NCBI GenBank assembly: GCA_964058805.1
Contig: CAXKVV010002169.1
Location: forward strand, 278,718 to 342,717
Direction of reading: 5' to 3'
Source: Schoenoplectus triqueter
Taxonomy: Eukaryota; Streptophyta; Magnoliopsida; Poales; Cyperaceae
DNA length: 64,000 nucleotides
In this document: piece by piece, positions 11,782-23,909 of the stretch
Numbering within the stretch: position 1 is the stretch's first letter
Layout of the letters: the number at the start of each line of letters is the position of its first letter
The notes under the pieces: model-generated
Database searches by the model: none
Seen by the model: only the letters and a program-made list of their open reading frames with translations
Told to the model about the DNA's origin: nothing
Made by a program: the position numbers and the translations under genes

Positions 11782-12430
11782 TAGGGCTGTCAATAGATCG
11801 GATTCGAATCGAATTCTCAAGGATCTAAATGTGAATCCATTAAAAATTTATAAGATTCATATGTGGATCCGTATCCAAATGCGAATTCATATTTACTATT
11901 ATAACGGATTTCGAATTAGATTCGGTTCATATTTCGGATCTTATATTATAATAATATTAAAAATAACATAATTAATATATGACGAGAAAAATTATCATGT
12001 TATCTTAAAATTATTTATTTCAATCATAAACGTAGTAACAATCATAACTATTTGTTCAAACTTTTTAAACATACAATAAACATCAAATAACATAATAAAA
12101 TATATATAATTAATGCAATAACTACTATTCAACTTTATGAATCAACACAGAGTGAAACATAAATATTGCTCTTCAATTAAACTAAATTGAATATGTCTAT
12201 TTTATTAATTGATATATGATATAATTTTATTTATTTATCAAATTCATAGCAGATTCAAATTCGAATCTTATAAGATCCAAATACGGATCTATTATATTAG
12301 ATGGATCATTTTCTAAAATCCATATGCGGATCCAATAAATTAATGAATATATTTTATGGATCCATACGCGGATCCATTTGTGCGGATTCAGATTAGATTT
12401 TCGAATTATGAATATCCATTCACAGCCCTA
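11782..12430. mobile_element. Non-autonomous hAT element (MITE-like), 649 bp
   Basis: The left end TAGGGCTGTCAATAGAT and the complement of the right end TAGGGCTGTGAATGGAT form a 17-bp terminal inverted repeat with two mismatches, bounded by perfect 8-bp duplications. The inside is AT-rich, with many degenerate copies of GGATCCGNATATGGATCC-type blocks near both ends, and has no coding capacity. Movement would depend on a hAT transposase supplied elsewhere. Whether the transposase gene at 964-3076 could serve it is unknown. Confidence 0.85.
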
Positions 12431-12438
12431 AAAACAAA

Positions 12439-15400
12439 ATTGGTTACTATAAAAGTTGGTTCTTAATTTTCTTAAAGTTGGTCCCTAGTTTTTTTTTTAA
12501 ATATCAAGTTGGTTCCCAATTTTCTTAAAAAAAATAATGGATCACTAAATTCTAAACGAAAATATATATGTACAGTAAGCTAGTGAGTAGTGAGAATTAA
12601 TCGTGTTTATGCCAGAACTAACTGGTAAAAATGGTTATGGCTGTTTGTTGAAATCTAAGTATATAAATTTTGATAGCAACGACTGTTATTGATTAAAGCA
12701 TGAAATAGAACACTCATTTACGATAAACTGTAATGGAAATGCAGGGTACAATAACATGACATGAAGTATGAAAAATTTGACACTTAAATAGGTCTGCTAC
12801 TCTGTATAAATTACAATATCTTTTTTATCTATACTAAATGTTTCTTCTTAATCCTCCTATCTTACAAATATTATCAAACTAATGGTCCTTTTGAATTATT
12901 AATGCATGTCGCCAAGCTCAACATCTAGTTTGCGTCATTCACTGCAAATTGAAAATCTTGAACAGAGAGGTGTCAAAATAATCTTATGATGCTAAGAAAT
13001 AAATCACGAGAGAAAGTCAAGCTGAAATTAACCATTTTGACAAGAAATGGCAACTGATACTAAACTATACCAATAAGTGCCAAAAACATGAAAACGATGA
13101 GCAACACTTAAACAAGCTTAATTATAAGTCTGGGGTGATTTCGATAAAAAAAAAGTGTGGGGTGATGAACACAAAATTCAAAGGAAAATTAAAATGCATT
13201 CAAAATCCAATCATCAGTACCTTAAGTACCACAATTCTAGGCTGAAAATAGAAAAATCATCAGCACTTGTCCAGATAGCCCCACAATTTGTCACCACTTG
13301 AGAAACCCCCAAAATGAACCTATGTACAAAATTTCACATTTTCTGAAATTTACTGAATTTTCTGTGGGCATTTTAAGTACAGGATTTGAGAATACAAAAA
13401 TTTTCCTTTTATTTTCGAATTTATTTGAACTAGAGTGGCACACCCGCGCTTCGCGGCGGAGTTATACGCTTTGTTGGAGATGGTGTCTATTATGTTTTGA
13501 ATTAACACTAAACTCAACTGTGAAGTAGACTGATATTTTAGCTGTCATTTTAACACGGCAAGAAAAAAATATGTATACATGATATAAAGAACCCACAAAA
13601 TTAAAGATCAAACAAATAAATGATCGTCTAATGATATGAAAAGTTTATATGTGATTTTTTTCAGCACATGTATATTTCTAAAAATTGTTGTCTAGCGGTA
13701 GAGAAAAAAAAAGGGACAAAAGAAAATGCAAAAGATAAATTAGAAGTAATATCAGTAAACAATCAAAATCCTGACAAAGAAAAAAAATCTGAAGCAAACA
13801 AATTCAAGCAATTGCTAATAAAATAACAAATGAATAATATATACCCACACTGCACTGAACAAAATAAGTGAAGAAGAGTAAAAGAAGGAAAAATATTGCT
13901 CTAAATAATATGGATAAATTTGGAAGTTGAGCCATCAAATTACAGACCAAAATAAATCTAACTCATCACTGCACACAAAATAGCATTGATATTTCAATAA
14001 TTATCAATGTAAAAAATAGTTCGAATTTACTGAACAATCCAGGGAAATAATATAGCAAGGAAATTCTCAGTACCATGGTAATGAGCCATGTACTTTTTCA
14101 GAGCTTCATATTCGACAATTAAATCAAGTGGTGACTATTATATAAAAGCCTCAATAAAGTTGTAACTAAATTAACAAAAAATAATATGAAAGAATTGAAC
14201 GCACAAAAGGTAGACCAATATGTTCAATTTGAGGTCTGCCAAGTTAAAATTGCATGCACATCTTCACGTGGCACATTAATAAAATCTAATTCACTCACAA
14301 AAATGTACCATAGATGCTTAAATGTAGAATTATCTGCATTAACAACTATGTATTTATCTGAGGGAAATAAATCTGAAAAGATGTTAAAGAATTAAAACAG
14401 AAAGTCATACCAGTTGATTTAATTAGTGAGCAACATCATCACTTCATGGCCTACGCCCTTACCACAAAGGCCCTGTTTTGTCCTCTAATCGGTAGAAGGA
14501 ATCGATCTCTCCATTGCCGATAGCACCTCATCAATCTCTCCTTCTGTTAGCAATAATGGACAAAGAAGAGATGATGGAGATAACTTTCTGCATCTCCTGT
14601 ATTCCTTCCTCCACAGAGAACCGATTATGTGATAGCCATTCACAATATTAATTAAACAAGAATTAGGATGCCTACCAAATAAATTAGCTGTAAGAATAGG
14701 TCCTTGTGAAAGATTAATCAGCTGCACCTCAAAACGTTCATGGATGCATGCACAAAAACCAAACGAAAAAAAATGCAAACAATGTAAACATAAGAGATAA
14801 TTTCACTAAGCACAATTATATTTATAGTTCATAATGCATATTTATAGAAGGTGAGAATATTTATAGTTCACAATGCATCGGAAGGGGAAAGGTGGAAAAC
14901 CTAAAGGACGAAATAATAGTCTTTTCTAGTCTTCACAACATTTATGAGTCTAAATTTTTAATCTTCACTGATCAATTCTAACTAACAATTGGATAATATA
15001 TCGAAATAGAATAATGCTAATATTTATAAACCTCATTGTGAATAGTACCACTGGTTTGACATCTTCACCTGGAGATCAACCATGATTCTCCCACCTATTT
15101 ATATATCAATTATTATTTCTTTTTGGAAACTTCTCAATTTAAAATTTCGACATGGTTACTTTCTCGTATATATACAATGATAACTATTTTGTGAAACTAA
15201 TGTTCATAAAAATCAAGCAACAAAACAATCAGAAATTAATTGGCACATGAGAGGTTCAATTTGTAATTAGTAGTAAGAAAAGGCACCTCAAAGGAGACCC
15301 TCTTATAGATATCTTCGAGCACAAATGTAGACAGCAAGTCGGTGTCAAAAAGTGCTTGCAACCCACTCTCCTCAAGACACTTGTGACCAACACAAAATCT

Positions 15401-16770
15401 ATCCACCTCAGTTATTTAAATAAACACTGAAATAAAGAAAACTCTACGAAGATAAGTTCCAACAAATAATTCCCATTTACCCACAGCATATGACCTGAAA
15501 AGCCCTACATCATGAAACTACTTACTACTTGTCATCTAGTGAAAAAAGGGATGGATTTTTGTGAAAATACACTCTCATCCCCAAAATAAATATGACTCGA
15601 ATTGTCTTCCTTAGCGTACAGAAAAAGAGTTCCAACAAAATCATCCACTGTAACATCTAAGGAATGATTTCCAACAAAAAAAATCATGAACTCATGAGGA
15701 ATAGAAGCATACTATCAATCCAGTACATGGAATGTGTTTCATTTTGTTCCTTTGCATTCTCACTTTTGCCCTCTAATGTGTCCTTTGTTGAGTCAAAAAT
15801 AACAGCGACATGATCCCCATTTATCTCAAACACCTCCCCCCTGCCCCACTTGACAATTCTAAAATCAAATTCAAAAATAAAAATCAGAATATCAAGTCTA
15901 ATTAAAATATAAAAAATTCTAATAAATTATAATCACATAAGATTAGCAGCACAGTACTTGAATACACTTCGAGACCTCCTATTGAATACATACATTTTTT
16001 ATATAACAAAAAGATGATGACTAAGAACCGACAAGACCATGTAAGTGATAAGAGAACACAATTAGAATTGTATTGTATCACCCAACTAAATTATTTTTTT
16101 GCAAGTAGAGTAAAAAACATAACCAAATGCAGTACAAAAAAGACATACAAACACACCTAACATAAAATATTTTGTCTTTCCCATATAAATTTGTTTTCAA
16201 CTTTTCTAAACAGTTAATTTTTTCCTCTCCAAGTATTTTTTTTTTGGACTTATCTAAAAATCTACAATCATGAGAGGCCCCGTGTGATACTAACAGACAG
16301 AAAATAATGAGAGAATAAAACTATAAATGAAAAATGAAACTGGTCATAACATTAGATAAGAAAACAATAGTAGATACCAACTCACATGTAGCGATGTTGA
16401 ATATGGACGCACCATTTATAAATTAACATGATTCAACGTATATGGATTGGAGAACAACAAACGGCAATATTTTCTTGGGTGTATCTGTGGCACTGTAGAG
16501 GCATATACAATATAGGTGAACCAGCATACGTTAGAGAGCATTTTAAAAAGAGAACAGGAAAATACCAATCATAAATGAGAAACTTGGCATTCCATAGGTC
16601 AGCACATTATGCCAGCGATGTAATTGAAGTTGGATGAAAAAGACATAACCAAATAAGATAAATGAGTGCAAATAAGGGGAAGCGACGAATATGTAAAACA
16701 TTTACTTCTTTTTGATAATAAGAGCATCCTGAGGATGAAATCAAATGACCAACACTTACTGAAAAATAAT
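12439..16770 (-). other. AT-rich stretch with coding-like minus-strand exon pieces
   Basis: No complete gene is seen, but several minus-strand pieces look like exons. About 14076-14138 reads LDLIVEYEALKKYMAHYH before a GT. About 14228-14290 reads LDFINVPREDVHAILTW. About 15295-15415 reads LEESGLQALFDTDLLSTF. About 15690-15855 reads KWGRGGEVFEINGDHVAVIF. About 14485-14560 contains EGEIDEVLSAMERSI. They may be exons or remnants of one long minus-strand gene. The last two resemble plant AAA-ATPase-type or similar proteins only vaguely, and I do not name a family. A 5-bp hairpin, CCGCG-CTT-CGCGG, lies at 13444-13456. Confidence 0.35.
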
Positions 16771-16779
16771 GTGATTAAA

Positions 16780-17290
16780 GGCTTACCACGGTCTTAGCAA
16801 GTGCTTTTGCTAGTAACTCGACGGGGGAGGGGGCATCCCTGAGGAATTTAAAAGATCTTTTGCTTGCTTCTGAAAAACTGGTACCACATTACAAGCACAA
16901 CAAATAATCCAAAACCCTGAACTTCAGGTTGAGAGACGATTTATCTCCTTCTGGAAAGAATAGAAAAAGTAAACACTTCAAGAGCGTACAAATAAAAGAT
17001 TTACATAGAAGAATAATCTGACCTGTCAGAATTGTTAGTGATAGTTTTAGCTGCATCTGAGCCAGCTGATTGAACAATATCAGCAAGTTGAGGAGCAGAG
17101 ATGTGCTCAAATTTAACACCAGACTCTCTCTCAATGGTAGAAATACGACGATGGTGCTTGGGCTCATATAGTAATATATATAGCCACGCCGCTGTTTCTT
17201 GTAGAATTTTAATAGATTAGAAATGAAGAGGATGTCAACCCCAGACATAAGGTTCTCTAGTGGGTCTGGTTCCTCAGGATTGGACAAAGT
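16780..17290 (-). pseudogene. Fragment like DEAD-box RNA helicase 7 (RH7/PRH75) C-terminal region
   Basis: The minus strand at about 17030-17170 reads ISTIERESGVKFEHISAPQ followed by LADIVQSAGSDAAKTI. This matches the segment after the helicase core of plant nucleolar DEAD-box helicase 7. A downstream piece at about 16790-16890 reads VVPVFQKQAKDLLNSS and then, in another frame, PVELLAKALAKTV, as in the same family. Between and within the pieces the frame shifts, and only a small part of the roughly 700-residue protein is present. The helicase motifs (DEAD, SAT) were not found. This is a partial, broken copy, possibly a retained exon pair of a decayed gene. The longer open frame at 16889-17287 is in the wrong frame for this homology. 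Confidence 0.6.
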
Positions 17291-18302
17291 TTTTTTTTAA
17301 TTTTTTATGTAAGCATTATGAATTGCAATGTCAGACTCAGTAGTGTACTAGTAAGGTCTGGTATGAGCATTTCATGGTTCTTAACTGATCATGGTATTTT
17401 GTCTGTTTATTTTTGTTTTTCGGTTGAGTTTTCATTATTAAGCATCTTTGGTAACTTTTCAATTGAGTTTCATGATTGCCAATAATATCTGACATTTTTT
17501 CCCTTTTAAGTGCCCTATTGGATTTCTTGATTGTACAAGAAAATTAGGGGAATTAGTTTCTAACTTTGTCAACTATTCCGATCTCATAGCACATAGATCT
17601 CCATCCTACACTTCTCATCAAGAGGAGCTAAGCACACAGTTCTAAAAGGTAAGAATAACACCAGTTGAAAAAAAATATATTGAAATAAATAACTAAAGAT
17701 GAGAAATGGAATAAATGATAGCAAATAACAAACACAATACTAACATAACTTGTTTATATTTTTAATTCATTTATTTTCCAATTTCGAATAGAAGCCTACA
17801 CAGTCCAACAAACCTGCTCTTCCGTCAACCTTATCCTCAAGCTCAAAAAATCGATCTGATAAGACCTCATCAGGTTAATCACCCACTTGATGGCGTCGAT
17901 GACAAGCTGGTGCTGGTTCTTGACACTGTCATTGGAGACGGACTCGGCCTCGGTGTTATCCGCTGCGAGTGCGTTGAAAGGAAGAAGAGCGAGTGTCGGT
18001 CACAACACGATGAGCAAGATCATACGAGGAAGGAAGAAGAGCGAGTGTCGACCACAACGCGATGAGCGTCGGCCACCTAGGGTTAGTGGAGAGAGGAAGC
18101 GTGAGAGAGATATTTACAGCAAGAGAGAGAAGAGGGATGAGACAACGAAGAGGATAAGAACGAATGTAACTATCTCGACTCGATCAGACGCACACATCAA
18201 AAATAATAAATCGCGATGGAGATCCGATGGCTGTGAAAAAAGAATGACATAGCATGCTTGAGAGCTCGTTGTTCTTCCCTCCCTTTAGGGGGATATATTT
18301 AT
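17291..18302 (-). other. Exon-like GC-rich region flanking the retrotransposon insertion
   Basis: The minus strand at about 17830-17950 reads QLVIDAIKWVINLMRSYQ and could be an exon. The motif GGAAGAAGAGCGAGTGTCG occurs twice (about 17979 and 18032) as part of a roughly 38-bp direct repeat. The stretch looks like the start of a minus-strand gene, and the giant retrotransposon inserted just beside it. The product is not recognised. 17291-17820 is AT-rich with nothing recognised. Confidence 0.3.
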
Positions 18303-18307
18303 GCACT
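18303..18307. repeat. 5-bp target-site duplication, left (GCACT)
   Basis: GCACT directly precedes the left LTR and recurs at 46289-46293 directly after the right LTR. This proves that the two LTRs belong to one insertion. Confidence 0.93.
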
Positions 18308-18623
18308 TGTGCGACCCTTTTTCGCGCGCCACGCACCGCCGCTGGGCGATGGGTTGCGGAAGAAGGACATGGAGATCCCTCCCGAGCGTGCATCTGCTGG
18401 GTGCCGGCTGATTCTGCCGTTTAGAGAGATTTGGATGCACATTCAGGGGGTTTTTTAGTGATTGTGAGTTCTTGTAGATTCCGATGGGCGCAAGCCCCCA
18501 CCGTTAATTACCCTGGGCTACTAACCTCGAGGCACCTCTGGATCTTTGAAAGGGGAAGCAAATAATATAGTTAAAAGATGGTCAAGTGGTCGTCTGGGTT
18601 CACAAAAGGGGTCAATTCCAAGG

Positions 18624-19243
18624 AAGACGAACCTACTACAGATCGGTTCAGTCTTTACCGCTTCAAAAGATAACCTTACTACATATCAGATTAATCTCTT
18701 TGAAGGGGTTTGAGGTGAGTCTACTACAGAACGACTCGACCTCAGTTCATTTAGAAAATGAACCTACTTAATCCTATGGAAGATGAACCTACTACAGATC
18801 GGTTCAGTCTATACCACCTCGAGAGATAACCTTACTACAGACCAGGTTAATCTCTTCAGAGGGGCTTGAGGTGAGTCTACTACAGAACGACTCAACCTCC
18901 GTTGATCTAGAAGATAAACCTACTACAGAACGGTTCAATCTTAACTAGTCAACAACCAATCGCACAAAATACAACTCGAAGCACTGAGCCGGTTGATCTT
19001 GAGGTTGGTGAATCAGGAGAAGGGTGGATATGGCCCACGTGTTTCTTCTCACCGATCTTCTAGATCATGAATTCGAAGCACTAAGCCGATCCATAAACCT
19101 AGGAAACACAGTTACACACAATGTCAAACCTGAAGCACTGAGCCAGCTTAACATTGAGGCATGTGTTAGTGAAGGAACCTACCTACAGAACGGTTCACAT
19201 TCACTGTTTTGTGGATGAATCTACTACAGAACGATTCAATCTC
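18624..19243. repeat. Covarying hairpin array, left LTR (nine hairpins)
   Basis: Nine inverted repeats share a plus-strand loop close to TACTACAGAAC and an arrangement of inner stem, single unpaired base on the 3' side, then outer stem. Starts are near 18624, 18667, 18712, 18780, 18823, 18868, 18911, 19168 and 19212. Inner stems include GAACC/GGTTC, AACCT/AGGTT, GAGTC/GACTC and GAATC/GATTC. Outer stems include AAGAC/GTCTT, GAGAT/ATCTC, GAGGT/ACCTC and AAGAT/ATCTT. The first six form two tandem units of about 156 bp. In the element RNA (minus strand) the loop would read GTTCTGTAGTA. Function unknown. Confidence 0.8.
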
Positions 19244-19299
19244 ACGATCTCGGGAGATGAACCAGAAGACAAACTTATCGACGGATGAGTTCAGTCTTG

Positions 19300-19885
19300 C
19301 TAGCTCAAAGGGTCATGAATTACTTGTTCATGACACCGAGTCATTAAGATGTCACTTCTCTCAGACATCGTAATGTTCATATCTCTTGGAATCGACATAT
19401 CTCTTCATGTTGATGTCGCAGCCTTGGTCATTCTTCAGGGGGCGTCAAGATGTTCTTGTCCCGACTAATCATTCTATATGTTGCATTACTTGTGCAAAAT
19501 TACTATGTTGCCCTACACCCCTCGTGTGAGCGTATTTAATCATGAGTTACTTGCTCATGGTAATGAGTCATTATGATGTCACTTCTCTCGGACATCGTAA
19601 TGTTCTTCTTCCTCAGAGTCGACATATTTCTCCATGTTGATGTCGCAGCCCTGGTTATTCTTCATCAAGTGTCAAGATGTTCTTGTCTCGACATATCTTC
19701 TCGTGTTGCTGTCCAAGCCTTAGTTATTCTACGTTAAGATGTTCTTGTCTTAACATATCTTCTCATGTTGCTGTTGCAACCTTGATTATTCTTCGTCAAG
19801 ATGTTCTTGTCCTGACTAATCGTTCTAAATGTTATATCATGCGTGCAAAAATCCTCATGTTGCTCCACACCCCTTTGTGTGAGCA
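19300..19885. repeat. Second inverted-repeat field, left LTR
   Basis: About 200-bp imperfect tandem units carry short hairpins: GATGTC/GACATC (near 19350 and 19571), CATGAG/CTCATG (19543), CGACAT/ATGTCG (near 19393 and 19620) and CACAC/GTGTG (near 19868). The same segment is present in the right LTR with few changes. It continues the structured region begun at 18624. Confidence 0.6.
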
Positions 19886-22879
19886 TATTTGTTCATCTCC
19901 AAAATGTAAAAAGCTTATTACATAATATCTTCCATTATTATCTCTATTATAAAGATGATTTTATTTATTATTATTTTTTTTATTTTTAAACTCTATTTAT
20001 TTCTATAGAAAATTATTTACAAAAATAATAGGAAATGGGTTAGCTATTAACTAGAATTTTATTTATATTTTTTTTGGGATTTTATAATAGCTAAAATAGT
20101 AGAATTTTATTATTTTTTTTTAAGCTCTATTTACTTTGTAGAAAATCACTTACAAAATAATAGAAAATAAAATGGCTATGATTTTATTTGTATTTTTAAA
20201 ATATTTATAATAGCCAAAGTAATAGAATTTCATTATTATATTTCATTATGTTGAAACATTATTCATTATGTAGAAATTATTTACAAATCAAAAAGGTGAT
20301 TAGCTATATTATTTTTATTTTATTTTATTTCTAGGATCTATAATAGCTAAAAGAAAATCATTATTAATATTCTATAGTTTTTTATTATATATATTTTTTT
20401 ATTATTTCTATTTATTATCTATAGAAAAATATAAGATTTTTTTATTATTATTATCATTATTTGAAAATAGCCATAAGGGATGGAATTCATTATATTCTTT
20501 ATTACAACTATTATTTTTATTGCATTTTATCCATCAAAAATATTTTTATTGTATATTTGTATAGAAATAACAAAAGAAATGCAATTCATTTTATTATAAA
20601 ACTATATTATCATTCTTTATTATAGAAGAAAATGCATTTACTATCTATTACCATGGATATATATATTTTTGTATATTTTGTACTATTTATTTTTATTATT
20701 ATTTTTTTTACAGAAAAATATCAACATAATATCTATTATTATTTATTTTATTTATCAAAGAATAGAGCTAATCTTATTATCTATCATTGCATATTATTAT
20801 TATCATTATTATTTCATGAAAATCACTTGAAAAATCAGTAAAATATATCTAACTATTATTCATGATTTTATTTGAATTTTTGGAATTTTTATAGTATTTA
20901 AAATGACAAGTCAAAGCTAAGTCAAATATATCAATATATGTAATGTCTTTTGCTTTTAAATTTTTTCAACATGATTATATTTTCAAAGCTGGAATATTAT
21001 TATATAGAAAAATAGTATGAAAAATAAGGAAATTTTAGAAACAAATTTGAGTTAATTTGGAGTTCAGGAGCATTTCCAAATGATTTATTTACTCTATATC
21101 ATTAATATTCTGTTATTATTTAATTATTGGGCCTAATCTGGGCCGTCAGATCTATATCAAGATTGGCGCCTATCTTTTATTTAACTCCGTTCTTATTTGG
21201 GCCGCCAGATTCACTTCAAGATTAAACCCCACAAGATGTAAGGCCCAGATTCATTCTGTATCTTTATTTAAAACAGTGCTTTATTTCAAACGTCCGATCT
21301 CTTCAAGATCCACACACGCGCATCAATATCCGTGCTGCCGCGATTCTCTGACTCTCCAGTCAACATAAGCTCCAAGATTCGTGCCATTGGCAGCGCCGGC
21401 GACTGCGGCCATCTCCCTCCGATCAGGCAACTACCCTAGTGTCGTCTTGCCATGGAGAGTCATTCTACGGCGTCTGATCGACGATCTATCCGGTGAATCG
21501 TGATGTATGCCACTACCAGATGAACTAATTTGGTACCAGTCGGTACCGAGTTTCATATCCCGTAAATTCAAAGCAATTGATCATCTTTTCCAACAATTAG
21601 TCACTCAATTAGTATCGTACATACATGTAAATGCCTTCTAACACAATTAGAACGATTCAAATTGGTCTATAACTCCATTACTTGGGATAATTGCTGAAGT
21701 GCAATAGAGGGCGTCGGTACCGATTGCAATTTACTTCAAATTCTTGTTATTCATTGATCAATATTGTCATTATCATGCACCAGCAATTGGACTCCCTTGG
21801 CTCATGGACATGGTTCTCCAATTCTGTTATCCCTTCTGTTGCGATGTGGGCCCTGTTTTAAAGAATCCAAAGCTTATTCCTTTGATTGTTGACCATGTTT
21901 GACTCATCTCTTTATCTGTTGCTAGAACCTTCTAGAGCATCTAAACATACTATATATACTCACTCTAATGCATCTGAGGCACCCTTCTGCTTTCTGCCAT
22001 TGTTATTTTCTTTCAAAGCTCAAAGCTTCATCACCCGATTCCACCTCTTGGCTCAAGTCACATCTCCATCGTTCAATTGATAATCTCCATCATCTAAACA
22101 ACATCGTGTAGGTATGCAGAGGCTATAAGCATTGCCAATTCGAGTTTACAGCACAGAGTTTCAATTTTCATCCATTTGCCCGATTTCATCACTTCATCTC
22201 AATTACTTCAATTCATCCCATAATTGCTGCTCCTTTCTTCATCTACAGCGTCGCCTAAGTGAATAGAAGGAGTCTGCATCATCAATTTTTGATTTTGAAG
22301 TAGGAATTGAAGTGCTTCATTAATTGCCCGAGGTATTCATCTCTTTCAATCACCATATTCACTTCTTATCCTTCAATTCTGATTATTCACACATCTTCTC
22401 CAATGCATAGGCTAGCTCTAGGCGAAAGGAATTGAAGTTGTGAGCTTTGGAGAGCTTGATCACCTCTAATGGCGCCTTCTGCATCGTCGAGAAGAAGAAA
22501 GAAGAGAGGGAGGGGAGAAGGAGAAGAGAGGGAAGGAGGCGCGCCTGGCGCACAGAGTCCACAACTAGGTGGGGCCCACAGTCAGAGGAGCAACACAGAT
22601 AAGCCAGGTGCACATTCCCTTTTCTTTCTCATTTAAATTTCTGCTTGAACCTGCATATAGACTTGGCTCATAGTCATCTGCATAGGCTATACACTCATGA
22701 ACCTTACAAATGGGCCCCACGTGTAAGCATCTGAGTCTCGGCCCATTAGTCCAGTTATGGATTGATTAATCCCTTGCTTAAGTTTAATTGATCTGACTTG
22801 GCACATCCTGATAGGTCCACTTGTTTAATCAATCCATTAATCATCTGCATTAGTGTTAAGCATGCTGAGGTGGCTCTGT

Positions 22880-23140
22880 AGTGTAGTGCCATGTGGCTTA
22901 ACCCTCTGTGATGTGGCACCAATGGCCAGCTGCCATATGGCACTGGAGTGTTGAGGTGTGATGCTGTGGTGTTGCCATGTGGCATATGGAAGGGTGAGGT
23001 GGGCCTGTCAGGTCTTGCCACGTGGCATGTTGGTGGGGCCCACATGTCAGGTCAGTATGGTGGTGGGGCCCACATGGCTGAGGTGGACCAATAGGGTGCT
23101 GACACGTGGCATGAGGTGGCCCAGTGAGATGCTGACACGT
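22880..23140. promoter_or_regulatory. G-box/ACGTG-rich segment in the left LTR
   Basis: GCCACGTGGC, two GACACGTG motifs and several GCCATGTGGC and GGTGGGGCCCACATG blocks cluster within 260 bp. CACGTG cores are binding sites for plant bZIP and bHLH factors and are palindromic, so they could act for either strand. The right LTR has the same cluster at about 44600-44855. Regulatory use is an inference. Confidence 0.4.
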
Positions 23141-23909
23141 GTCACACCCTCTCTCTTCTCTGATTATGTATATGCGTGTTTAGGATCCCCAGTTTGCACC
23201 CAGATAAACCCTTGATTGAATCTCAGCCTTTGATCTTCTATTTTTTAATCTGTTTATCTTCCCTGAATTTATTCTGATAGCTCCACTTATCCAAAAATCA
23301 TGAAAATTTCACCAAAAATCCCTAAATTCATGATGATCATCCCTGTAATTTTTAATTCCATTTTTACCCTTCCTTCTCTGAATTAAAATTTTTTTATCCA
23401 TAAAACCCTATTTCTTCTGAATTAATCCCAGATTTCATTTGTAGCTCAATGTCTCTGCCAATTATCTCTCTCCTGCAGAAACCACCCTAACCAAATACCA
23501 ATTAGACTTATATTGATATTCATTAGGGTTTGATCTGATCAACAGTTGATTACATGTCAACAGTTGATACAAATCTAGACTTGATCAGATGGTTGCTCCC
23601 AGCTTTGGCACCTGATCAGTCTTGTGAAATTGACTTTCAATCCCTTAACATGAGGGTGACTTGGTCAAAGAACTGACTACTTATCAGTAATTGATACAAA
23701 TCAAAGCATGGTTAGGTGGTTGCTCACAGCTTTGGCACCAGGTCAGCCTTGAAAGCAAAATCACATTTGGAATTTCTCATGACTAGTTGTATCAGAATAC
23801 TAGCTTGGCATTGACATCATTTCATGTAGCATAGGGATTATACTGCTTCAGCTCCTTTCTAGGGTTTGCTATAGTGATAGATTCTCAGGGTTCAATTCTG
23901 ACTCCTTTA

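Noticed and set aside
16889..17287. 132-codon minus-strand open frame as a gene
   Set aside because: The helicase-like homology is in a different frame; this frame is hydrophobic and unsupported.
18624..19243. Regular repeats with palindromes might suggest a CRISPR-like array
   Set aside because: Eukaryotic LTR context, unequal spacing and stems that vary while loops stay constant; there are no unique spacers or cas genes.
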